Below the pieces are notes generated by a model. The model was not told the origin of the DNA, did no database searches, and worked only from the letters and a program-made list of their open reading frames with translations. A DNA stretch of 15,022 nt, from assembly GCA_945890595.1 (NCBI GenBank), contig CAMDCQ010000042.1:1-15022 (forward strand), written 5' to 3'. Both the position numbers and the translations under genes were made by a program. Below, one piece after another: positions 1-7,003 of this stretch; position 1 is the stretch's first letter, and each line of letters begins with the position of its first letter. This stretch comes from Chitinophaga pinensis (lineage in GTDB: Bacteria; Bacteroidota; Bacteroidia; NS11-12g; UBA9320).

Positions 1-338
1 TGAGCGCCGAACAACAAGCGCGAATCAAAAAATGGATTGATCAAGGTGCCAAAAACAATAAATGTATCGAATGCGACAGCGTTAACGTAACTTTTTCAAA
101 ACAAGTAACTTCCACACTGAATGCGAATTGCGTTTCTTGTCATAATGCCTCATCAACCAATGGAGGTGTAAGCTTACATAATTATGCAGCGGTAAAGACC
201 AACGTAGACAATGGTAAATTAGTAGGGTCAATCAACCACAGAAGTGGGTTTGTAACTATGCCTCCCAGTGGAAAGTTAGATAATTGTAACCTCACAATAA
301 TTAATAAATGGATAAATGATGGTGCCCAAAATAATTAA
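1..338 (+). CDS. C-type cytochrome domain protein, 3' end (partial)
   Basis: The reading frame is open from the left edge (codons start at base 3) to the TAA at 336-338, so only the C-terminal part is seen. It starts inside the end of one heme domain (SAEQQARIKKWIDQGAKNN, the usual closing helix with WI..GA). A complete second domain follows: a CVSCH heme-c attachment motif about residue 47 of the visible part, then VDNGKLVGSINH, an MPP loop whose Met is the likely axial ligand, and a closing WINDGA helix. The layout resembles the planctomycete-type cytochrome c (PSCyt1-like) family, expected to be periplasmic or surface-facing. At least two heme domains are present. Its last 23 bases overlap the next gene, which encodes a close relative, so translational coupling is likely. 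Heme attachment is inferred from the motif; the redox partner is unknown. Confidence 0.8.
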   Translation, partial: SAEQQARIKKWIDQGAKNNKCIECDSVNVTFSKQVTSTLNANCVSCHNASSTNGGVSLHNYAAVKTNVDNGKLVGSINHRSGFVTMPPSGKLDNCNLTIINKWINDGAQNN

Positions 339-702
339 GGTTAAGACCTTACTCGTAGGTTTGATAGGATTGCTTTTTGTGGGTTGTTATTACGACGTAG
401 AAGAAGAGCTTTATCCTACGGTTAACTGCAATACTACCAGCATGTCTTATGCCACAGACGTTGTTACTATACTTACCAATAACAGCTGTATTTCATGTCA
501 TAACAACACAAACCCACAAGGCAGTATCAAGCTAGACACCTATGCCGATGTGAAAATTAATGTAGATAATGGAAGACTTTTTGGAAGCGTAAACCACGAC
601 GCTGGTTTCAAATCTATGCCTCAAGGAAGTACCACTAAAATAAATCAATGCTCGCTAGACCAATTGCAAGCTTGGATTAAAGACGGAGCATTAAATAATT
701 AA
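316..702 (+). CDS. Monoheme c-type cytochrome lipoprotein
   Basis: The 128-residue protein starts MMVPKII with an adjacent alternative ATG at 319. A hydrophobic segment (about residues 11-23) ends in LLFVGC, with Cys24 as the probable lipidated residue. Phe at -3 makes the lipobox slightly atypical. The mature part has one CISCH heme-c motif at 58-62, Met101 in a KSMPQG loop as likely sixth ligand, and a closing WIKDGA helix. This is the same PSCyt1-like domain as in the preceding protein, and the stretch VDNG.L.GS.NH..GF..MP is shared almost residue for residue, so the two are tandem paralogues. Expected location is anchored in the periplasmic space or outer membrane, carrying electrons. It overlaps the upstream gene by 23 bases and sits 12 bases before the next, consistent with one operon. 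Confidence 0.85.
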   Translation: MMVPKIIKVKTLLVGLIGLLFVGCYYDVEEELYPTVNCNTTSMSYATDVVTILTNNSCISCHNNTNPQGSIKLDTYADVKINVDNGRLFGSVNHDAGFKSMPQGSTTKINQCSLDQLQAWIKDGALNN

Positions 703-714
703 GCATACTAAAAT

Positions 715-1161
715 ATGATCAGACCAATTATAATCTTAATCATAGTGCTCGCAATAGGCGCAGCCTTCTATGGTTACAACACGTACAATAAACCTCATAC
801 AAATGTGGGTGAAAGTGAAGCAGCTGAGACATTACTCGCCAGTGAAATCTTTGTTGCATTTGATACCAATGAGCAAGCCGCAATGGCCATCTATTCTGAT
901 AAAGTAATTCAGGTAGAAGGAGAATTGTTAAGTAAAGACCTATCCAACGACAAAGAACCTCAGATACTCTTAAAAGGAAATGGAGATGAAGGTTTTGTGC
1001 GATGCGGATTTAAACCAACTGAATTAAGCAAAGTTCTGGCACTAACCGACAGTTCTACGGTAAAAATTAAAGGAATATGTATGGGTTGTAATGGTTCTGA
1101 AGAACTTGACCTACTCGGAAGCAAAGACGTCGTATTATCTAATTGTATAATAATCAACTAA
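715..1161 (+). CDS. Membrane-anchored OB-fold (tRNA_anti-like) protein
   Basis: The 148-residue protein has an N-terminal hydrophobic anchor (about residues 4-20, IIILIIVLAIGAAFYGY) with no lipobox cysteine. A single small beta-rich domain follows, containing IFVAFDTNEQAAMAIYSDKV, an IQVEGEL strand, a VRCGF strand and a VKIKGICMG strand, and ending SNCIIIN. This order matches the tRNA_anti-like OB-fold family (PF12869), found in many Bacteroidota envelope proteins and not shown to bind tRNA. The cysteines in VRCGF, CMGC and SNC might form a disulfide or bind a ligand. It is 12 bases after the cytochrome gene and 14 before the YceI gene, so it is very likely co-transcribed. Function is unknown; a periplasmic accessory role for the redox neighbours is inference. 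Confidence 0.75.
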   Translation: MIRPIIILIIVLAIGAAFYGYNTYNKPHTNVGESEAAETLLASEIFVAFDTNEQAAMAIYSDKVIQVEGELLSKDLSNDKEPQILLKGNGDEGFVRCGFKPTELSKVLALTDSSTVKIKGICMGCNGSEELDLLGSKDVVLSNCIIIN

Positions 1162-1175
1162 TAACATAATAACTC

Positions 1176-1739
1176 ATGAATAAAATAATCATTCTTTTCG
1201 CTGCCATTGTAACACTTGGTTTTATGGCATTTACAAACCACAGCGGTGGTGTTTACAAAACAAATACTGGAAATATCAACTTTTTTAGCCACACCGCTGT
1301 TGAGGATATAACGGCAGATAATCATAAGGTAAAAACGGCTTTTGATGCTGAAACAGGCAAACTTCAGTTTAGTGTGTTAATTAAAGATTTTGAATTTCCT
1401 AAAGCGCTAATGCAAGAACACTTTAACGAAAATTACATGGAAAGCACCACCTATCCCAAATCAACTTTTACGGGCACTATTGATAAAATGAGTGCTGTTA
1501 ATTTAGCGAAAGATGGTACCTATAAATCTCCCATTACCGGTAAACTTACGATGAAAGATGTGACAAAAGACGTAAGTACTATGGCTACGTTCGTGGTTAA
1601 AGGAGGAATTGTAAACGCTAAAGCAACCTTCACGGTAAACCCTACAGACTACCACATTGTAATACCCAAAACAGTGGCTGCTAAAATTTCCAACGAAATC
1701 AAAGTAAGTGTTGACGCTGATTACACTCACGCACACTAA
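1176..1739 (+). CDS. YceI family periplasmic protein
   Basis: The 187-residue protein has a signal peptide (about residues 1-20) and then one YceI lipocalin-like beta-barrel domain. Typical features visible are the early strand GNINFFSHTAVEDI, the conserved segment MESTTYPKSTFTG, and the GKLTMKDVTKDV strand corresponding to the family's G-L-T-hydrophobic-G-V-T-K pattern. Length fits the family. Characterised YceI proteins bind long isoprenoid chains such as polyprenyl compounds or ubiquinone-8 analogues in the periplasm; the ligand here is unknown. It is the last gene of the tight run beginning at the left edge and is followed 12 bases later by a strong intrinsic terminator. Proximity to cytochrome genes would fit quinone or isoprenoid handling, which is inference. 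Confidence 0.9.
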   Translation: MNKIIILFAAIVTLGFMAFTNHSGGVYKTNTGNINFFSHTAVEDITADNHKVKTAFDAETGKLQFSVLIKDFEFPKALMQEHFNENYMESTTYPKSTFTGTIDKMSAVNLAKDGTYKSPITGKLTMKDVTKDVSTMATFVVKGGIVNAKATFTVNPTDYHIVIPKTVAAKISNEIKVSVDADYTHAH

Positions 1740-1751
1740 CCAAAGAACCTA

Positions 1752-1785
1752 AAAAAACCTTTTGAAATAGTTCAAAAGGTTTTTT
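1752..1785 (+). terminator. Intrinsic terminator after the YceI gene
   Basis: A perfect 15-bp inverted repeat (AAAAAACCTTTTGAA at 1752-1766 and TTCAAAAGGTTTTTT at 1771-1785) encloses the 4-base loop ATAG. The right arm ends in six T on the + strand, as expected for Rho-independent termination. The flanking A-run and T-run make it symmetrical, so it could also act on minus-strand transcripts, although no minus-strand gene ends here. It separates the YceI gene from the DUF5777 barrel gene. Confidence 0.92.
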
Positions 1786-1816
1786 CAATTAACACGTCTA
1801 ATAATCAATCTCATAA

Positions 1817-2680
1817 ATGAAAAAAAGCCTTTTCTTTTTTATCCTTTTAGCAACTACTAAGTTATGCATAGCTCAAGACTTTGATTTGTTGGATGAGCCA
1901 GAATTAGAAACTACAGATTATGCTACCGCCACATTTAAAACCAATAGAGTGGTAAATGGGCACAGCATCGAAACCGTAGCTAAAAATGAATTCGATTTTA
2001 AAATCTCGCATCGTTTCGGTTTTTTAAGCGGTGGGCCATATGATATGTTTGGACTTGATCAAGCCACTATGCGTATAGGTGGAGACTATGGAATAACAGA
2101 TAACTTAAACGTAGGACTAGGTAGAAGTACAGTAGACAAAACCTATGATGGATTTGTAAAATACAAATTCTTGAAACAAAGCACTGGACTAAAAACAATG
2201 CCCTTAACCGCCACTTGGATAAGTCATATGGGCATAACGACCTTAAAATGGCCACAACCAAATCGTGATAATTACTTTTCTAGTAGATTACATTACACGC
2301 ACCAACTATTAATTGCGCGAAAATTTACGGAAGGATTAAGTATTCAATTAAGCCCTACGTTGGTGCATAAAAACATTGTCGATTCCACTAAATTTAAGAA
2401 TGACATATTATCTTTAGGATTGGGAGTTAGGCAAAAGCTTACCTCCAGGACCACACTAAACCTAGAGTATTATTACGTACTGCCCAATCAATTGGAGGAA
2501 GATAAAACCAATGTGCTATCAGTAGGTTTTGACATAGAAACGGGTGGACACGTTTTCCAGCTGTTTTTTACCAACTCAAGCGGCCCCTTTGAGAAAGCAT
2601 TTATTACCGATACCAAAGCTAAATGGCTCGATGGAGATATTCGTTTCGGATTTAATATTGCCAGAGTATTTAATTTTTAG
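1817..2680 (+). CDS. DUF5777 family outer-membrane beta-barrel protein
   Basis: The 287-residue protein has a clear signal peptide (MKKSLFFFILLATTKLCIAQ, cleavage probably before Asp21). The rest consists of alternating amphipathic strands and ends in Phe (VFNF), typical of outer-membrane barrels. Diagnostic segments are the early TNRVVNGHSIET, then KISHRFGFLSGG, MFGLDQATMRIGGDYGITD and GLGRSTVDKTYDGFVKYKF, the signature of the DUF5777 (PF19089) barrels of Bacteroidota. The function of the family is not established. It starts 31 bases after the terminator; no clear TAnnTTTG box lies in that gap, so expression depends on readthrough or an unrecognised promoter. The neighbouring heme and YceI proteins suggest participation in the same envelope process. 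Confidence 0.87.
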   Translation: MKKSLFFFILLATTKLCIAQDFDLLDEPELETTDYATATFKTNRVVNGHSIETVAKNEFDFKISHRFGFLSGGPYDMFGLDQATMRIGGDYGITDNLNVGLGRSTVDKTYDGFVKYKFLKQSTGLKTMPLTATWISHMGITTLKWPQPNRDNYFSSRLHYTHQLLIARKFTEGLSIQLSPTLVHKNIVDSTKFKNDILSLGLGVRQKLTSRTTLNLEYYYVLPNQLEEDKTNVLSVGFDIETGGHVFQLFFTNSSGPFEKAFITDTKAKWLDGDIRFGFNIARVFNF

Positions 2681-2688
2681 TATGTTTG
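2658..2688 (+). promoter_or_regulatory. Candidate Bacteroidota housekeeping promoter
   Basis: TATGTTTG at 2681-2688 matches the -7 consensus TAnnTTTG of Bacteroidota primary sigma promoters exactly, and a TTG at 2658-2660 lies 20 bases upstream, within the accepted -33 spacing. Transcription would start about 2694-2697. The leader would be about 40 bases to the proposed start at 2736. The -33 half overlaps the end of the DUF5777 gene. The ATG at 2682 is inside the -7 box and would not be transcribed. Confidence 0.6.
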
Positions 2689-2735
2689 ATAGACTATTTT
2701 CGACTGTTTTAACAGGACCCTAACTTAAAAAACGT

Positions 2736-5240
2736 ATTAAAAAGCTACTAATCATAACACTTACCTTGCTGTCAACTTTATTCGTTGAAGCTACCCACAT
2801 TGTAGGAGGTGAGATATATTATCAGTTATTAAATGCAAACACTAATTCTTACAGAGTAACCGTTAATGTGTATTTTGATTGCTATAATGGTGATCCAGAC
2901 GCTATAGATTCTGACAAAACTATTTTCATCAGTACTTGGGATGCCAAAACCAATAACTTTATTTCCGATTTTACCTTAACAGGATCTGCACCTAATCGAC
3001 TTAAAAGCACAAACTACGAATGTGTAAAACAGCCAAGTGGAGTTTGCACGGATGCTTATGTTTATACCGCTATTCGAACTATTAATCCAGGGAGCAATGG
3101 CGTAATTCTAGCTTGGCAACGTTGCTGCAGAAATAACACCATCGACAATATTGTTAGCCCTGAGGCATCCGGATTTACGGCATGGACTGTCATACCACCT
3201 AAATCTACTGCCAATTCCAGTGCCTTTTTCAATACAGTACCTCCTGTATATATTTGCGTAAACGCCCCGCTTACGCTCCAACAACCGGCTACAGATCCAG
3301 ACGGAGATTCACTGGTTTATCTTCTCACAACTCCTTATTTAGGCGCCAATCAAAACAGCCCAAGACCTAGTTCTGCGGGCACATATGATAGACCTCCTTT
3401 CTCTGAATTAAATTGGAGCGCTAGTTATTCTAAATTTCTGCAAATGAAGGGAAGCCCTTCTCTCAATATGAATTCATCAACGGGAGAAATAACCATTACA
3501 CCTTCTGAAATAGGTCAATTTGTAGTTGGATTTACGGTGCAAGAATACAGAAACGGCAAGCTGATTGGGGAAACCCGCCGCGACTACCAATTTAATGTAA
3601 TACAATGTGAATTTGATATCCTGGCTAATTTTGATATGCCCAACGGTACAACTGTAGGTGGTGCTTATACATTTGAATGCGGAGACACAGTGTGCATTCG
3701 AAATAAAAGTTATACTAAATTCCCCACTAAGACTAAATATTTTTGGGATTTTGGTGATCCTACAACTACACGAGATACGCTTACTACGTTTAGTTTAGCC
3801 GGCAATTTATGCTATACCTACCCCGGAAATGGAAACTACACCATAAGTTTAAAAGCCACTACGTCTATTTGTGAATCTAATTACAAATATGACGTGCGAA
3901 TACGTTCTACCAAATCATTTGACTTAGGTCCTGACCTCATTTTTTGTGACGACTTTTTAGTTAGATTAGACACTAAAACTGCAGACGCAGTCTCTGTAAA
4001 GTGGAATACCGGCCAAACTGGATATCGGATTAACGTAAGCGATACAGGAAAATATATTGCCACTGTGTCTTATGGGAATTGTAGTTATCTAGATTCTGTT
4101 TACTTACGCTATAACAAAGTTCCTCCCCTATCTCTACCTAGAGACACCCTTTTATGTGATACCGTAAATGTGCTTCTAGATGTAGGTGTGCCAGGACTTT
4201 TTTACCAATGGAGCACCAGCCCTCTAGACAACAAGCAAACTTTAAATGTGCGAGATACTGGCGAATATTCGGTTATCGTACGAAACATAAACTGTTTTTC
4301 TTATGATACCATTAGAATTTGGACTGCGATAAGACCCGTAATAGATGACAAGTTCTATTGCAACGAATTTACGTTTGAAGCAGATGCTACGTCCATTGAA
4401 GAAGCACAGTATAAATGGTCGACAGGAGAAACTACCCAAAAGGTTACGCTTACTCGAGCTGCCAATTATTGGGTTGAAGTAAGACAAAGGCATTGTATTA
4501 AAACAGATTCCTTTAGCATAACCAATCCCATAATTAATCTTGAGTTAGGCGTTGACAAACATTTCTGTGATAACATAAATGCAGAGCTCGATGCAGGACC
4601 TGACGGAATAACATACGAATGGAGCACTGGGGCTACTTCTCAAAAAATAAAAGTGAACCAACCTGATACATTCAGAGTAACGGTATATGATGCTTATGGA
4701 TGCCAAGCAAAAGATTCTATAGTTATATCTGTATCACAATCACCAATGTTTGAATTAGGTAACGACCTTACCATTTGCGTAAATAGTCCGACCAACATTG
4801 AAGGACCCGCAGGATATGCGTATCAATGGAATACCGGATCTAAAGACCAAAGCATTACTACTATTGACCAAGGCAAGTACTCACTCAAAATAACAGACCA
4901 ATTTGGCTGTATGGCTACAGATAGCTTGTACATCACGGTAGATCCTGAAGCGCTACCCAACGAACTTAGTGTGCCTAGCGCCTTTAGTCCCAATGACGAC
5001 GGGCTTAATGAATTATTCCCGTTTGCCCTACCAGTTTCTCAACCTTCTTATTACATTACCATCTTTTCTAGGTGGGGAGAAAAAGTGTTTGATTCACGTG
5101 ACGATAGCACTAAACCCAATTGGGATGGTTATTATCAAGGAGAAAAAGTGCCAAATCAACTGTACATCTATTTTATGTACTATCGAGGTTGTGATGGCAA
5201 TGCTCGCACCGCAAAAGGCAACGTATATCCGCTACGTTAA
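2736..5240 (+). CDS. T9SS type-B cargo with PKD and Ig-like repeats
   Basis: This is a secreted surface protein of about 834 residues. The C-terminus (about 745-834) is a gliding-motility/T9SS type-B sorting domain (CHU_C type). It shows AFSPNDDGLNE, YYITIFSRWGEKVFDS, WDGYYQGE, and an end GNVYPLR, and would direct Sec-exported protein through the type IX system. The N-terminal mature part begins THIVGGEIYYQ, a common opening of such proteins. A PKD domain with FWDFGDP is near 314-380. Five Ig-like repeats (about 395-733) follow, built on LG.D...C, Y.WSTG and a late Gly-x-Tyr strand. Ligand and role are unknown; adhesion is plausible. The first conventional start is TTG at 2766, which would leave only MLSTLFVEA as a leader. 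Upstream in-frame codons encode KKLLIITLTLLSTLFVEA, a textbook signal peptide, directly after an ATT at 2736. I therefore place the start there, with a noncanonical ATT or a sequence error as the alternatives. The in-frame stop is TAA at 2721-2723. Confidence 0.88.
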   Translation: MKKLLIITLTLLSTLFVEATHIVGGEIYYQLLNANTNSYRVTVNVYFDCYNGDPDAIDSDKTIFISTWDAKTNNFISDFTLTGSAPNRLKSTNYECVKQPSGVCTDAYVYTAIRTINPGSNGVILAWQRCCRNNTIDNIVSPEASGFTAWTVIPPKSTANSSAFFNTVPPVYICVNAPLTLQQPATDPDGDSLVYLLTTPYLGANQNSPRPSSAGTYDRPPFSELNWSASYSKFLQMKGSPSLNMNSSTGEITITPSEIGQFVVGFTVQEYRNGKLIGETRRDYQFNVIQCEFDILANFDMPNGTTVGGAYTFECGDTVCIRNKSYTKFPTKTKYFWDFGDPTTTRDTLTTFSLAGNLCYTYPGNGNYTISLKATTSICESNYKYDVRIRSTKSFDLGPDLIFCDDFLVRLDTKTADAVSVKWNTGQTGYRINVSDTGKYIATVSYGNCSYLDSVYLRYNKVPPLSLPRDTLLCDTVNVLLDVGVPGLFYQWSTSPLDNKQTLNVRDTGEYSVIVRNINCFSYDTIRIWTAIRPVIDDKFYCNEFTFEADATSIEEAQYKWSTGETTQKVTLTRAANYWVEVRQRHCIKTDSFSITNPIINLELGVDKHFCDNINAELDAGPDGITYEWSTGATSQKIKVNQPDTFRVTVYDAYGCQAKDSIVISVSQSPMFELGNDLTICVNSPTNIEGPAGYAYQWNTGSKDQSITTIDQGKYSLKITDQFGCMATDSLYITVDPEALPNELSVPSAFSPNDDGLNELFPFALPVSQPSYYITIFSRWGEKVFDSRDDSTKPNWDGYYQGEKVPNQLYIYFMYYRGCDGNARTAKGNVYPLR

Positions 5241-5660
5241 CTTCGCCAAAGCTTGCTTGTCCATGTCAAAAGTAAGTTCAGTTAGTAATAGCTGATCAAG
5301 TATTCGCCATTCAAATAGATGTGTATTATCTCCCCCCAGCTTAGTAGGCTGAACGGTATGCATCCTTTCTAGTGTATCGGCACAACTTACTCTGTAATGT
5401 ACCGCTATAATTTGCTCATCTTTTCTGAATGCACTTTGAATAAAATTTTCGGTCACGTGCAGGAGTTGCTCTATTTTTACGGTCACATTCAATTCTTCCA
5501 TAAACTCTCTAATTAGACATTCTCTCGTCCCTTCACCATACTCCAACCCTCCTCCTGGTAATTTTAGCATCTTAAAACCATTGATATTTTCGTTGCTGAC
5601 TAAAATTTTACCTTCTTTTATCCAAATACCATACACGCGTACATTAAATTTGCTGACCAT
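5232..5660 (-). CDS. Nudix hydrolase
   Basis: The 142-residue protein carries a Nudix box at about residues 37-59. The pattern is G-x5-E, seven residues, then REFMEEL; Asn58 replaces the usual Gly after EEL. The REFMEE glutamates would bind Mg or Mn for pyrophosphate hydrolysis of a nucleoside diphosphate-linked substrate. The flanking beta strands (FNVRVYGIWIKEGKILV, IIAVHYRV) fit a small single-domain Nudix fold. The substrate cannot be deduced. The ATG at 5660 is preferred over an in-frame TTG at 5672, because the protein begins normally at MVSKFNVR and the longer form would overlap the divergent gene. Its stop overlaps the convergent upstream gene by 9 bases, and its start lies two bases from the dihydroorotase start, so no dedicated intergenic promoter space exists. 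Confidence 0.88.
   Translation of the reverse strand: MVSKFNVRVYGIWIKEGKILVSNENINGFKMLKLPGGGLEYGEGTRECLIREFMEELNVTVKIEQLLHVTENFIQSAFRKDEQIIAVHYRVSCADTLERMHTVQPTKLGGDNTHLFEWRILDQLLLTELTFDMDKQALAKLT
5645..5652 (+). promoter_or_regulatory. Possible -7 box for the dihydroorotase gene
   Basis: TAAATTTG matches TAnnTTTG and is 10 bases before the ATG at 5663, inside the 5' end of the divergent Nudix gene. No good TTG lies at the -33 distance. If used, transcription would begin only a few bases before the start codon, giving a nearly leaderless mRNA. Chance occurrence in A+T-rich DNA is possible. Confidence 0.35.
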
Positions 5661-5662
5661 AT

Positions 5663-7000
5663 ATGCCTTCAATTTTAATCAAAAACGGACTGCTTATTAA
5701 CGAAAACCAACAATTTATAGCTGACATCTATATCGAAAACGGTTTAATAGCAGAAATATCGAAAAATGGAATTAGCCGCATTGCAGACAAAACCATCGAC
5801 GCATCAGGAAAATGGGTAGTCCCAGGCGTAATAGATGACCAAGTGCATTTTCGTGAACCGGGGCTCACCCACAAAGCAGAAATATACACCGAAGCAAAAG
5901 CCGCTTTGGCAGGAGGTACTACTTCCTATATGGAAATGCCAAACACCGTTCCCCAAGCCACCACGCAGGAAGAACTGGCTAAAAAATACGCAAGAGCAAA
6001 CGATTGTTCTCTGGCCAATTATTCATTCTTTATGGGCGGCACCAATGACAATATAGAAGAGGTCCTAAAAACGGATCCCAAAACAGTATGCGGTGTAAAA
6101 TTATTCATGGGAAGTAGCACTGGAGACATGCTCGTAGATAATGAGGATACCTTACGGAGCATTTTTTCGCAAACCCCAATGCTTATTGCGACACATTGCG
6201 AAGACGAAGAAACAATTCGTCGAAATACCACAGCGTTTGTGGCTAAGTACGGTGAAGATATTCCTATGGAAGCTCACCCTGTAATTCGTGATGAGGAAGC
6301 TTGTTATCTGAGCAGCAAAATGGCAAGTGACCTAGCTAGAGAATACAATGCTCGTCTTCACATACTGCACATATCCACAGCCAAAGAAATCGCGCTTTTT
6401 ACCAACGCTATTCCGTTAGCTCAAAAAAGAATAACCGCAGAAGTATGTGTGCATCATCTCTCTTTTAATGATACGCATTATGCTAAAAAAGGAAGTCTTA
6501 TAAAATGTAACCCAGCTATAAAATCAGAAGCAGACCAAAATGCACTATGGAATGCATTGAATAACGATTATTTTGACATTATTGCAACCGACCACGCACC
6601 TCATACGTGGGAAGAAAAGCAGAATAAGTACGCAAAAGCACCAAGTGGAATACCCCTAGTACAGCACAGTCTACAACTGATGTTGGAGCATGCTAAGACA
6701 GGCAAAATAACCGTAAACAAAGTCATTGAGAAAATGTGTCACGCTCCCGCCGACTTATTTGGAATCCAAAAAAGAGGCTACTTAAGGGAAGGATATTATG
6801 CAGACATCGTAATTCTAAATCCTGAAACACAAGAGACTGTAAGCAAAAATAACATCTTATACAAATGTGGATGGAGCCCGCTAGAGGGCGATACATTTAC
6901 AACCGCTATCGAACAAACAATTGTCTCTGGACACCTAGCTTATTCCTTTGGCAAATTTGATGAGAGCAAAAAAGGAGAAAGGCTCATATTCAATCCATAA
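5663..7000 (+). CDS. pyrC: Dihydroorotase (amidohydrolase family)
   Basis: The 445-residue cytoplasmic enzyme is expected to interconvert carbamoyl-aspartate and dihydroorotate in de novo pyrimidine synthesis. Features in order: a beta-sandwich start (ILIKNGLLINENQQFIADIYIENG), the metal/substrate segment PGVIDDQVHFREPG at 54-67, MPNT near 92-95, Lys146 in GVKLFMGSS, ATHCEDE with His178, LHILHIST with His233/His236, and ATDHAPH with Asp310, His311 and His314. A composite-domain tail ends in GWSPLEG. Length fits dihydroorotase. The usual HxH metal motif is Gln60-Val-His62; from memory, Bacteroidota dihydroorotases, including a structurally solved Porphyromonas protein, show the same DDQVHFREPG. 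Allantoinase is the main alternative, but the overall motif set favours dihydroorotase. It is followed after 3 bases by the TonB-domain gene, so the two are probably co-transcribed. Confidence 0.88.
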   Translation: MPSILIKNGLLINENQQFIADIYIENGLIAEISKNGISRIADKTIDASGKWVVPGVIDDQVHFREPGLTHKAEIYTEAKAALAGGTTSYMEMPNTVPQATTQEELAKKYARANDCSLANYSFFMGGTNDNIEEVLKTDPKTVCGVKLFMGSSTGDMLVDNEDTLRSIFSQTPMLIATHCEDEETIRRNTTAFVAKYGEDIPMEAHPVIRDEEACYLSSKMASDLAREYNARLHILHISTAKEIALFTNAIPLAQKRITAEVCVHHLSFNDTHYAKKGSLIKCNPAIKSEADQNALWNALNNDYFDIIATDHAPHTWEEKQNKYAKAPSGIPLVQHSLQLMLEHAKTGKITVNKVIEKMCHAPADLFGIQKRGYLREGYYADIVILNPETQETVSKNNILYKCGWSPLEGDTFTTAIEQTIVSGHLAYSFGKFDESKKGERLIFNP

Positions 7001-7003
7001 AAT

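Noticed and set aside
2682..2723. 13-codon frame from ATG 2682 as a leader peptide in frame with the T9SS cargo gene
   Set aside because: Its ATG lies inside the probable -7 box, so it would not be present in the mRNA; the encoded peptide shows no regulatory feature such as codon runs.
4969..5295. 108-codon plus-strand frame crossing the end of the T9SS cargo gene
   Set aside because: It overlaps the conserved type-B sorting domain in another frame and the Nudix C-terminus; the translation is Met/Leu-rich without domain features.
5661..5672. Longer Nudix start at TTG 5672
   Set aside because: It would overlap the dihydroorotase start, and ATG 5660 gives a normal N-terminus just before the first Nudix strand.
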